Shown here: piece by piece, positions 36,386-45,530 of the stretch
Numbering within the stretch: the stretch's first letter is position 1
Layout: each line of letters opens with the position of its first letter
Origin: JAIOQJ01 sp963718635
GTDB lineage: Bacteria; Planctomycetota; Planctomycetia; Gemmatales; Gemmataceae
Direction of reading: 5' to 3'
NCBI GenBank assembly: GCA_963718635.1
Contig: OY970367.1
Coordinates: 1,302,001 to 1,366,000, forward strand
Length of the DNA: 64,000 nt
Position numbers and translations under genes: made by a program
Notes under the pieces: generated by a model
Database searches by the model: none
What the model was told of the DNA's origin: nothing
Seen by the model: only the letters and a program-made list of their open reading frames with translations

Positions 36386-38074
36386 TCACCAGCGGTAGCT
36401 GTATTGCACGTATGTCAGGGAAGAGTTTGTCGATCCTGTTCTGCCATCGGTCCTTTGCATGAAACTGCCTCCGAACAGTTTCGAGTAGCCGAATAGCAAG
36501 TCAGAGTGTTTGTCCAGATGGAAATTGACGAGCATATCGAATTCATCGCCGACATCCGTACCCGCGGCGCCGGAAGCACTACGGCGAATGGCATTGCCGG
36601 CAGCGTTATAAAGCGCGTCAGTAGCCGAGTCGAGCCAGAAATGGTGATATTGCAGTTGCAGATTGATGTAGTTCGTTGGATAGAGGGTTATGTTTGTATT
36701 GAGATCGTTGATGTTCTGACGGCCGACTTGATCGATCCAGCCGAAGTAATAATGCCCGAACGGAAAGAGTTGGTTGAAGGTCGAGCTTGTACCCCCGTTC
36801 GTGTTATGGGTGCCGCCCGCGTAGTCGTAGTAAATCCAGAGGGTGGGATTGAAGATAGTGTCCGCAAAGTTGTAACCCAATCCAGCAGTGCCCATTCCCG
36901 CAATGATGTCTTTTGAGCCACGTTCGCCGCCTTGCAAGGCGCCTTCAAAATCCCAGAGGAAACCGCCTTCGTTGCCGGCATAACGGCTGCCGAAGGTGTG
37001 AACGGTGTAAGGGGCGCGCGTCAGCCCGGACTGTACGGTGTGATTTGTATTGTCCAACATCAAATAATAGAGATCGAGCGACGTGCCCTTTTTCGGGCGA
37101 TAGGTCGTCCAGGCGCCGGCGAAGTTTTGATTGTTGTCGACCGAAGACCAACCTTGCGGATTCGGGATGACCGGTTGCAGCCAAAATAGGTCAAAGTCCC
37201 ATTTTTCGCCGGTGCGCAATAGCCGCGCTCCGTCGAACGTGCGTCGGGTATTCGCCCAGTCGAGTGTCGAAACGAGGCGCTGTGAACCGAGAAGAATTTC
37301 CTGTCGCCCCACGCGCCCGTAAAGCGCATAGTCGTCGATGTCCAACAGTTTCATGTCGATGAAGAGATTTTGAACGTCTGCTGGATTTTGATCGATGGGC
37401 AACGGCCCCAGATTCTGCCAGTACGTCGATGCGCTGATAAATTCGCCATAGAGCCGAAATTTGTCTTGATACCACAGGTCGCCGTATGTCCGAACCCGAA
37501 ACAGGTCGTAGTTGTTGTCGCGCAGACCGAGCCGGCTCTTTTGTTCATTGGCGTAGCGGTCGAAAATCTGCCCGCCCGTTGAGAACAGCCAATCGTCGCA
37601 GAGCCGGATGCGCTTCAGACAATCCGTGTAATCGAAGTCCGTGTTCTTCGGATTGTCGAGATAGCGGTAGTCGTAATCGAAAAACGAGGTGCCCGAGAGA
37701 GCAAACGGCGGAGATGGATATTTAGACGGACCATCGCGCATGTTCCCCTGGATCTGGTCGAGAACGGAGTAATAGCCGGGACCTTTCGGCGGGATTGAGA
37801 AACTGCCCAAACGAGGAGTCGGCCGAACAGGCGGAACCTTCTTGAAGTCGAACCCGCCCTGACATTCGCCTTCCGTACAAGACTCTCCTTCAACGACGAC
37901 TGCCGGTTCAACTTTTTTTCCAACATCCTGAGTGTTTTTCGGCGCGCTCGTCAGCGGAAGTTCGACAACAACTTCCGCACGAGGTTCAGTCACGACATCG
38001 GCGTTTTCGGCAAATGCAGCAGAGTGCAATAGCAAAAGGCCAACGACCGTTAAGACGATTTGATACCCGCGCAT
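36386..38074 (-). CDS. Alginate-export-family outer membrane beta-barrel
   Basis: The chosen ATG 38074 opens a clear signal peptide (MRGYQIVLTVVGLLLLHSAA, cleavage after AFA); a longer frame to 38170 has no signal. A Cys-containing linker (SCTEGECQGGFDF) follows. The remaining 450 residues alternate in strands with many aromatic and Asn/Asp turns and contain RVGRQEILLGSQRLVSTLDW and RRTFDGARL, the hallmark of the alginate export (AlgE-like) domain. It ends with a C-terminal aromatic VQYSYRW, as barrels do. It probably forms a channel for anionic polymers or solutes. Monocistronic. Confidence 0.85.
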   Translation of the reverse strand: MRGYQIVLTVVGLLLLHSAAFAENADVVTEPRAEVVVELPLTSAPKNTQDVGKKVEPAVVVEGESCTEGECQGGFDFKKVPPVRPTPRLGSFSIPPKGPGYYSVLDQIQGNMRDGPSKYPSPPFALSGTSFFDYDYRYLDNPKNTDFDYTDCLKRIRLCDDWLFSTGGQIFDRYANEQKSRLGLRDNNYDLFRVRTYGDLWYQDKFRLYGEFISASTYWQNLGPLPIDQNPADVQNLFIDMKLLDIDDYALYGRVGRQEILLGSQRLVSTLDWANTRRTFDGARLLRTGEKWDFDLFWLQPVIPNPQGWSSVDNNQNFAGAWTTYRPKKGTSLDLYYLMLDNTNHTVQSGLTRAPYTVHTFGSRYAGNEGGFLWDFEGALQGGERGSKDIIAGMGTAGLGYNFADTIFNPTLWIYYDYAGGTHNTNGGTSSTFNQLFPFGHYYFGWIDQVGRQNINDLNTNITLYPTNYINLQLQYHHFWLDSATDALYNAAGNAIRRSASGAAGTDVGDEFDMLVNFHLDKHSDLLFGYSKLFGGSFMQRTDGRTGSTNSSLTYVQYSYRW

Positions 38075-38257
38075 GTCAAAAGCCCATTCGAGCGACGATC
38101 CGGAAAGCTTCAATGGCGATCTAATCAACATCGCGGTAATAATCGGCATAACGCAGCGCCGAGCAAGCACTCGTCAGGGGAAAAAAACCTGTTTAAAACT
38201 CCTATACATGGAGTAATCGGAATATGCTAACAACCGGATCGTTGTGGAAGTCAAGCT

Positions 38258-40392
38258 CTACTTTACCCTGGTCACTTCCACGTAGTTCATTTCCAGCGTT
38301 CCTTCGCCGTTGTAATGGACGAGGCATTCGAGAACGCGGCCGCGTTGGCGGTTACTTATTGTTATCTCACCCGTTGCTTCGCTCGCCTCGCCCGGCGTGA
38401 TCGCTCCGGAGGCAATGACATTCGCCGACCCGAATTTCGGGTTGATTAGTACGATCTCCCAACGCCCCGGCGATTTTTCGTACGCGGGGCTGGTAGTGAC
38501 GATCTTCACCTTATAAGTCCCTGCTTCACGCAAATGCAGCAAGGGCCCGCCGCTGAGCAAGCCCGCGGATTCGCGATCTTCGAGAGCGGTGCGGTCTGTC
38601 GGAGGAAATGGCCCGAAAATGGCGCTTGGAAGCGTGTAAGCATCAAAGCGGATCGAGTCACCGAGTTGGCAGTTGTAGCGCCCTGCGCAGGAAATAACAT
38701 TCGCGGTTGGCAATGTCTTGGAAGGCATCATCGCTTTCGCGATCGTAGATAAATACGTGATAGGGTCCGCAAGGAATGGCTGCACGGGGCTCGCCGAAGC
38801 GCTGAATTAGTTCCGCCCGCGATGGCGTGAGCAGCGTGGCAAACTCTTTTACCAGCATGAACGTGTAATGGGGCGGATGCTGGCTACCGTAAGGTGGATC
38901 AAAATAAACACGCGAATTGCTTAGCCAATGGAAAGAGACCAATCTGTTAGCCGCTGTAGGATTAGAGAGTATTTGATGAACCCGTAAATGTCTGTGAGAT
39001 AGCAGAGTGACGACTTTGGCTTCCCAATAGCCGGTGAGGCCATATTCGAGGGCATATTCATCAGCGATCGCGTCGAGTTTTTCGACAAATGGTGGGTAAT
39101 AGTGCCAGACCGCTTGATCGTCCGCACGTTCCATGGGCGCAGTTTTGTTATAGTAATACGCTACATAGATCATGATGGTAATTAGAGTCGCAATGGAAAG
39201 CAAACGGCACATTTTGCCGGGCAAAGCGGACAGCCATAAGCCGGCGAGGAAAAAGGGAAGGAAAAGCACGGGCAGGAAATAACGGACGGCCCCTTCCCAG
39301 GCGAAATCAACCATGTGCGGCGGGTTGTAGATGAGTCCGGAATAACAGACGGCCGAGACAGCGGTAGCCGTCATGGCGAGGTAAAAGGTGGACAAGAAAA
39401 TCAAGCCGCGGCTCGGTTGGCGTCATCTCAGCGGTAGACCGCAACACGCGCCGGGCGCACTGGCTCACGAGATGAACCAACGTGCCTATCATGGTGGCGG
39501 TCGCGAGCCAGTGAAGTTCATCGCCCGCACGCAACTGGGTTTTCCATTTCTTTACAAGCAATGCCAGGCTGTGCCAGGCATGGTCGAGCGTGTAGGGATA
39601 ATGATTGATCACATCCTGCCAGCGCGTTTGCAACAGTCGCAATAGTTGTTCGCCGCTGAGGGCGCCAGAGACCATCACGCCGGCAATCGCCACGACCTTC
39701 TTCAATGAGAGGCCCGCTTCAGCACCGCCGGCTAGGAATCGCAACACCAACAGGGCGCCCGCGCCTGGCGCAATCAGATGAATCAGCAACAGGCGGTCGG
39801 AGGCCACTCCGAGGGCCGAGTTGATGAAGAGTGCAACCAGTGCCAAGCGCGGTCGGCCTTCACCCTCGCGTAAGCTAAGCAGGTGCAGGACGAGTGCCAT
39901 ACCAAACAACAGGGAGACCTGTGAGCCGGCATGATAGGTCAACACTATAGGCAACCGAAAAAAAGGATTCGCCAGCCCCGAATGCGCGTTGACCAACAGG
40001 AAGAGCGCTCCCAGCGACAACAGGATACTTGTCTGAGGCCAGCGCCTATTTTTGGGCGTGGCGACGCGAATGATGAAGTAACAGCCAAGCATCTGCAGGG
40101 CAAAAAGAAGGCATGAGCAAAGTATCATTGCAGGGGCTGTTGCACCGGTAGCCGCTCTTGCAATGAAGTAGATGAAACAATCGGGAAACAATACGGTGTT
40201 GGTAGGAAAGTAAAAGCCGCTAATTGGATAACCATCCACGACAATGTCTTCATAGAACGCTGCACAGGTGAGTGTATCACTGTTGATGAACGCATATAGC
40301 GACACCCGTTGATCGCACGCGGCCCGGTGCAGTTCCCGAGCACTCAAAGCGAGCATCAGCGTTCCAATAAGCAGGCAGCCGACTTTCAACAT
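38258..40392 (-). CDS. Polytopic membrane protein with C-terminal globular domain (two frameshifts)
   Basis: Three conserved pieces join at about 39402 (MTPTEPR to GLIFLSTFYLAM) and about 38690 (REC YFL to AGRYNCQLGDSIRF), giving about 710 residues. The first 470 residues hold about ten hydrophobic segments, then come an aqueous region (WHYYPPFVEKLDAIADEYAL, GLTGYWEAKVVTLLS) and a beta-rich end. The layout recalls GT-C-type glycosyltransferases or envelope polymer proteins, but I see no DD/DE motif that would settle it. It follows the GT2 gene on the same strand with a palindrome between, so a joint role in lipid-linked sugar transfer is likely. Confidence 0.6.
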
Positions 40393-40430
40393 GCTTCGAG
40401 TTTCCTTGGAAGGTGGCCGATCTTGGTCTT

Positions 40431-40462
40431 ACCCTCCCCCTGGCTTTGCGGGGGGAGGGTGG
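40431..40462. repeat. GC-rich dispersed palindrome
   Basis: ACCCTCCCCCTGGCTTTGCG followed by its complement. It lies between two genes of the same strand and is the cleanest single copy of this element. Confidence 0.78.
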
Positions 40463-40511
40463 AAGAGTGGCATTTAGTAGGGGCAGAATCGGCTTGCGCA
40501 ATCACTTTGCC

Positions 40512-41495
40512 TCACGCTGCCCGTTGTAGCTCGATCACTTTCGTGTCGTAATTCAGCCGTTCACGCTCAATCACCAATGGCCGCTTGCGAACTTGCGAAT
40601 GAATGGCACATATGTATTCACCCAAGACGCCGAGAAAGAAAAATTGCACGCCGGAAAAAAAGAAGAGGGCGACGATCAACGTCGGCACACCCGGCGGGGT
40701 CACGGCCCCTTTGTCAACCAAATGCCAAATGAGACAAAAGAATGCAAAGAGGATGCTCGAGCCCGAAATGGTGAAGCCAAAGAGCATGCAAAGCCGCATC
40801 GGCACACGTGTGAACGAGATGATGCCGTTCAAGCCTTGATCGATCAAATGAAACAACCTGTTTTTCGATAAGCCTCTTTTGCGGGCCTTCCAGACATATT
40901 CCACGCCGACCGAACTGAAACCGCAACTGGCGATCATGCCGCGGATATATGGGTAATAATCGTCGAACTGTCTTAGAGCATCCACTACGACGCGGTCGAT
41001 TAATTGGAACTCGCCAACGTCCGGTGGAATATTGATTTGCGCGAATCGGCTAACAGTCCGGTAGTACAAGTGCCTTGTATTGCGGAGCAGAAAGCCTTCT
41101 TCGCGCTTGGCGCGGATGCCGTATACGACTTGATGCCCCTGCTCCCACTGTTGGACAAAAGGCACGATCACTTCCGGCGGATCCTGCAGATCGGCCGCCA
41201 ACAGCACAACCACGGCATCCCCAGTAGTGCTCAGCAAACCGTTGAAGGTCGAACAGAAAGGGCCGAAATTGCGTGCGTTGAAAATAACTTTGATGCGTAC
41301 ATCGCGCGCGGCTAGAGAGCGCAACACCTGTCCAGTGCCATCGGTCGAAGCGTTGTCGCAGAATATATGTTCGAAATCGTAGCCGGGTAGTTGCTCGGCG
41401 AAGACGCGCGCGACTTCCTCCGCGCAATCGGCGACGTTGTCCTGCTCGTTGTAGCAGGGGGTGACGATGCTGATAAGCTTGCGTGCGCCTTCCAT
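40512..41495 (-). CDS. GT2 glycosyltransferase, ArnC/GtrB-like
   Basis: ATG 41495 puts the family's opening ISIVTPCYNEQDNVADCAEE at the N-terminus with GAGG 7 bases upstream; the frame continues open to 41735 but without family similarity. Motifs are FCDNASTDGTGQVL, LLAADLQDPPE (DxD region) and EFQLIDRVVVDALRQF. Two C-terminal transmembrane segments follow with FFLGVLGEYICAIHSQVRKR. Such enzymes load a sugar onto undecaprenyl phosphate. 327 residues. The membrane protein downstream is a plausible partner that uses the lipid-sugar. Confidence 0.88.
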   Translation of the reverse strand: MEGARKLISIVTPCYNEQDNVADCAEEVARVFAEQLPGYDFEHIFCDNASTDGTGQVLRSLAARDVRIKVIFNARNFGPFCSTFNGLLSTTGDAVVVLLAADLQDPPEVIVPFVQQWEQGHQVVYGIRAKREEGFLLRNTRHLYYRTVSRFAQINIPPDVGEFQLIDRVVVDALRQFDDYYPYIRGMIASCGFSSVGVEYVWKARKRGLSKNRLFHLIDQGLNGIISFTRVPMRLCMLFGFTISGSSILFAFFCLIWHLVDKGAVTPPGVPTLIVALFFFSGVQFFFLGVLGEYICAIHSQVRKRPLVIERERLNYDTKVIELQRAA

Positions 41496-41761
41496 GGCTC
41501 GCCTCGGCCTGATCATCAAAGCGGCGATTGTACGTTGGAGAGATTGAATAGAGCAAGAGGGATTCGGAGTAACGCGAGCGTCGACAATAATGCACAAGCG
41601 AGACGCTTGTTTTATGAGAAACTTTCGCGCGAGGCGTTTCGCGAAATCGGTCTCGAACAGGGATAAGCACCGCAAACAAAATCCGTCGTGCCTTGACAGC
41701 CCTTCATCGGATGGATTACGCTTCACGCGGTACAACCAACAGGCGCGAAAGGATTTCGCCA

Positions 41762-43276
41762 GTGATTATCGCACTCGTGCGCCCGCCGGCCGTCATCAGT
41801 GATTCCGAATTGCGGCCGGGCGCCAGTCCGCCGCTCGGTTTGGCTTATGTCGCTTCGAGTCTTAAAGCGGCGGGGCATCTGGTCATCGGCATCGATGCGG
41901 TCGGCGAGGATCTTGGCGCCTTCACCCATGTCGAAGGGTTGCCGGGCGTCCTTCGGCAAGGGTTGTCCGACGATGAGATACTCGAGCGCCTGCCGCTCGA
42001 TGCCGATATCGTCGGCCTTTCGTGCATGTTCTCAACCGAGTGGCTTGTTACCCGTTCGCTCATCGAAAAAATTCGCCGGAAACTGCCGAAGGCGGCGCTG
42101 ATCGCCGGCGGCGAGCACATCACTGCCTGCCCGGAATTTGTGTTGAAAACTTGCCCCGCGCTCGATTGTTGCGGTCTGGGTGAAGGCGATGAACTCTTCG
42201 TGGAATTCGCTAAGGCCGTGCGCGATTGCGGTGATCTTCGCCAAATCACAGGCTTGGTATTTCGCGATGAAGGCGCCATCGTCCGCAATCCCGGAAGAAA
42301 ACGCGTACGCGATGTCGATAGCTTTCCCCGGCCTGCGTGGGAGCTTTTTCCCATCCGCAACTACATCGATCTTGGGGCCATGCCCGGCGTCGATATCGGC
42401 CGTTCGATGCCGATCATGGCCAGCCGGGGCTGCCCGTACAAATGCACCTTTTGCTCCAATCCGCAGATGTGGGGCAACTTATGGCGAGCGCGCAAGCCTG
42501 AAAACGTTCTCGCCGAAATGGCTTATTATAAACGCACCTATCATGTGACTAATTTCGATTTCTATGACTTGACCGCCATCGTTCAAAAGGAATGGACGGT
42601 TGCCATGGCGAAATTGATCATAGACAGCGACATGCATATCACCTGGCAGCTTCCATCGGGCACGCGCTCGGAGGCGCTTGATCGCGAAGTGGTCGAACTG
42701 CTGCACAAGTCCGGCTGCCGCAATATCATTTACGTGCCCGAGCATGGTTCAACTCACATGCTCGAACTGATCAAGAAAAAGATCAACAAGAAAAATATGC
42801 TGCGCTCGATTCATGGCGCCTTCCAAGCAGATATCAAAACGAAGGCGAACATTATTGTTGGCTTCCCGGATGAGACGTTCGGCCATGTGTTGTCGAGCTA
42901 CTTCTTCGCCGTGCGCATGGCCATAGCCGGGCTGGATGATGTGTCGTTCTTTCCCTTTTCGCCTTATCCCGGCTCGGAGCTTTTCAACCGGCTCAAAGCG
43001 GAAGGAAAGATTGACATGTCGGACCAATACTTCGCTGATTTGATCACAAATCCGAAATCGTTCACCAAACATCTGCCAGCCTGGTCGCTCTCTATTCTGG
43101 CAATCTTTGGAGTGGCGCTTTTCTACTCGGCCAGCTTTTGTCTGCGGCCGCATCGCCTCTACCATCTGGCGCGGGCGCCGTTTACCAAGCGGCCCCAGAC
43201 GCGGTTGCACGCGGCTTTATTGAGGGTGATTCGATCGCGGATGAAAAAGCGATTGGCGCCGGCGACAGGCGGATAA
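41762..43276 (+). CDS. B12-binding radical SAM protein
   Basis: GTG 41762 is used because AAGGA lies 8 bases before; ATG 41693 is an alternative. Residues 1-150 are a cobalamin-binding fold (LVRPPAVI; LGLAYVASSLKAAGH; GEHITACPEF). The radical SAM cluster motif is GCPYKCTFCSNP near residue 225. The barrel continues through GTRSEALDREVVELL and NIIVGFPDETF. The C-terminus is hydrophobic and basic. BchE-like enzymes methylate or rearrange unactivated carbons, often in lipids or natural products. It is divergent from the GT2 gene, leaving a shared promoter region of about 265 bases. Confidence 0.85.
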   Translation: MIIALVRPPAVISDSELRPGASPPLGLAYVASSLKAAGHLVIGIDAVGEDLGAFTHVEGLPGVLRQGLSDDEILERLPLDADIVGLSCMFSTEWLVTRSLIEKIRRKLPKAALIAGGEHITACPEFVLKTCPALDCCGLGEGDELFVEFAKAVRDCGDLRQITGLVFRDEGAIVRNPGRKRVRDVDSFPRPAWELFPIRNYIDLGAMPGVDIGRSMPIMASRGCPYKCTFCSNPQMWGNLWRARKPENVLAEMAYYKRTYHVTNFDFYDLTAIVQKEWTVAMAKLIIDSDMHITWQLPSGTRSEALDREVVELLHKSGCRNIIYVPEHGSTHMLELIKKKINKKNMLRSIHGAFQADIKTKANIIVGFPDETFGHVLSSYFFAVRMAIAGLDDVSFFPFSPYPGSELFNRLKAEGKIDMSDQYFADLITNPKSFTKHLPAWSLSILAIFGVALFYSASFCLRPHRLYHLARAPFTKRPQTRLHAALLRVIRSRMKKRLAPATGG

Positions 43277-43279
43277 GGC

Positions 43280-43407
43280 ACAAGCCGGAAGCGCCAGCGA
43301 AGAGAGCCTTCTTCGCTAACGCCTCAAGCTCATAGCGAGATCAAAGAACAGCACGAGCCTGAAGCACCAGCGAAGACAAACTTCTTCGCTGGCGCTTCAG
43401 GCTCGTG
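43280..43407. repeat. Two related hairpins after the radical SAM gene
   Basis: At 43352-43407 CACGAGCCTGAAGCACCAGC... folds onto ...GCTGGCGCTTCAGGCTCGTG. A decayed copy of the same arms occupies 43280-43333. It lies between convergent genes and could terminate both. Confidence 0.78.
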
Positions 43408-43425
43408 AGAACTTATTGCTTGCGT

Positions 43426-44988
43426 TCAGTCGCCATCTTTGAAATCTTGCAGCCGCTGGCTCCGGAGCGGTTGTCGCAGTTTCAGCAGGCCTCGGGCTTC
43501 GATCTGGCGGATCCGTTCACGGGTGATCCCGTATACGTGCGCCACTTCATCGAGCGTACGCGGTTGACCGTCGTGGAGGCCGAAGCGGAGTTCGATCACT
43601 TCCCGCTCGCGAGGCGCCAGCGAGCGAAGCACTTCGCCTATCCGTTCACGTAACAACCGCTGGTCAACGTGCTGGCCCGGGTTCACGGTCTCGCGATCGC
43701 TCAAGAAATCCTCGAGCGCCCGTTCGCCGTCACCGCCCATCGGCTCGTGCAAACTGATCGGGTGTTTCCCAACAATCCGCAGCGACTTCGTGTCAGAAGG
43801 CTTAACGCCGAGAATCTTCGAAATCTCCTCGATGGATGGCTCGCGGCCTGTGGCAACTGCCAGCTCACCGCGCACACGCTCAATCGCCGAGAGCGTAGCG
43901 ATCTGGTGGCAGGGCACGCGCACTGTTCGTGCGTGATCGGCCAAGGCTCGCGTGATCCCCTGGCGTATCCACCAAGTGGCATAGGTTCCGAACTTGAAGT
44001 TCATTCGATGTTCGTACTTATCGACGGCTCGCATGAGCCCACGGTTGCCTTCCTGGATCAAGTCCGCGAACGGAAGGCCGCGATTGCGATAGCGTTTGGC
44101 GATCGAAACCACTAGACGAAGGTTGGCCTCGGCCAACTCGCGTCTAACCTTTTGAAACACGTTTTGCAACCGACGCACCATCCGCATTTTGCGGATGAAT
44201 TCTTCCGGCTCCAGGTGCAGGCCGACAATCCAGTCTTGCAACTGGCGATTACGACCGACCCGATTCGACAAGCTTCGAGGATGCTTGCGATCGGTAGGGA
44301 TTAAGCCTTCGAGCAGTGTCTTGCCCTTACGCTGCATATCGTCAACCCAGCGTTCGATCACCTCCGTGCGCGGCGAGAGCTCTGCCACGAGACGGGCCAT
44401 CTTTTTCATTCGATCGCGTCGTTTACGCAGCCAAATCTTGCGCTCGGCGGCGTTTGCGATCAGCAATCCGCGTTGGAATTCGTTTTCATCGCGTGTCAGC
44501 ATGCCGTGGACAGTGCGCAAGTGGCCTGGCAAGCGTGCGAGAATCTGATCGCGTTTCAGGCCTGCCGTACTGACAATATCCACGTTTGGATCCAGGGCCA
44601 TCTGCCCTGCATTGATCTTTTCGAACATCACCATAGCTTTTTGCAGAATAAAGCGGCAGCGCAATGCAGCGACACGGAAGCGGATTCGTGATCTCTCGAG
44701 CCGTTTCGCAACCTCGATTTCGTTGATGCGATTCAGAAGCGGGATCGCGCCCATTTGACGTAAGTAAAGCCCAAGTGCGTCGTCTGGGCCGTGACTGCTC
44801 TCGGTGTCCTCTGCAGCGATTTCACGCAATTCCGGCTCAGCAGGCTCAATGTGTTCGTCATCGATGGTCCGGTCGTCCAGATGGCTATGATCCGTCATGC
44901 GCGAATTGGCAGGGGGCCGTCCCGGGCGTCCACCGGAAAAGGCACGGGGAACATCGCCAGCCATTTCGATCGTGGAATTACGTTTCAT
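43426..44988 (-). CDS. rpoD: RNA polymerase sigma-70 family factor (RpoD/SigA-like)
   Basis: The 520-residue protein has region 1.2 (DDALGLYLRQMGAIPLLNR), a long insert, region 2 (NLRLVVSIAKRYRNRGLPFA and FKFGTYATWWIRQGITRALA), region 3 and region 4 with the -35 helix-turn-helix (DEVAHVYGITRERIRQIEAR). The full set of regions indicates a group 1 or 2 factor. Residues 1-60 are acidic and specific. Whether it is the primary factor cannot be told from one window, since planctomycetes often have several such genes. Intact and monocistronic. Confidence 0.88.
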   Translation of the reverse strand: MKRNSTIEMAGDVPRAFSGGRPGRPPANSRMTDHSHLDDRTIDDEHIEPAEPELREIAAEDTESSHGPDDALGLYLRQMGAIPLLNRINEIEVAKRLERSRIRFRVAALRCRFILQKAMVMFEKINAGQMALDPNVDIVSTAGLKRDQILARLPGHLRTVHGMLTRDENEFQRGLLIANAAERKIWLRKRRDRMKKMARLVAELSPRTEVIERWVDDMQRKGKTLLEGLIPTDRKHPRSLSNRVGRNRQLQDWIVGLHLEPEEFIRKMRMVRRLQNVFQKVRRELAEANLRLVVSIAKRYRNRGLPFADLIQEGNRGLMRAVDKYEHRMNFKFGTYATWWIRQGITRALADHARTVRVPCHQIATLSAIERVRGELAVATGREPSIEEISKILGVKPSDTKSLRIVGKHPISLHEPMGGDGERALEDFLSDRETVNPGQHVDQRLLRERIGEVLRSLAPREREVIELRFGLHDGQPRTLDEVAHVYGITRERIRQIEARGLLKLRQPLRSQRLQDFKDGD

Positions 44989-45216
44989 GGTCCGTACCTG
45001 CCCGGGCTTGAGTTTGTGGAAAAATCAACGGTCCACGCCAGAATCCAGGGCTGGAAAAGAATGAGTTTTGGGTCGCTTCTGCCGCACAACTTTTGCATCA
45101 AAACTGAGCGATAGCGGACGCCTACCGGAAAAGGCAGTAGCTGCCGTGGCCGGCAAACCTATCTTATTATACCCCATTTTCAGCAAAAGGAGTTGCGGGA
45201 TGCTAAAAATGGACAC

Positions 45217-45530
45217 CTTAGCAGCCGATTCGGGTTCGCGATAGCTGAGCGTTTCCTTTCCTGAAGTGGAGATATTTGGACCTTAAGCGAGTTCTGAAGC
45301 TTGTTGTCGAGTGTCCCGCCAGCCCTTCCACATCAATCTGATAGTTGTCCAATATTAATACTAAATCCGTGTCAGCGCCGAAAGCTGCGAAGGCTGGGAA
45401 CCTCCATTGGCATCGGGATGACAATTGCGATAACTTGCTCTTGGGGCTAGAAAATCGGACTCGGCATTGGCCGGCAAGCGGTATCATTCACTGCAATGCC
45501 TAAGATCAGGTTCAAACGGGGAATTGACCG
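45217..45530. other. Gap between sigma factor and PSCyt2 gene
   Basis: Divergent promoters for the two flanking genes must lie here (and in 44989-45216). I see no repeat, RNA or open frame worth calling. Confidence 0.4.
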
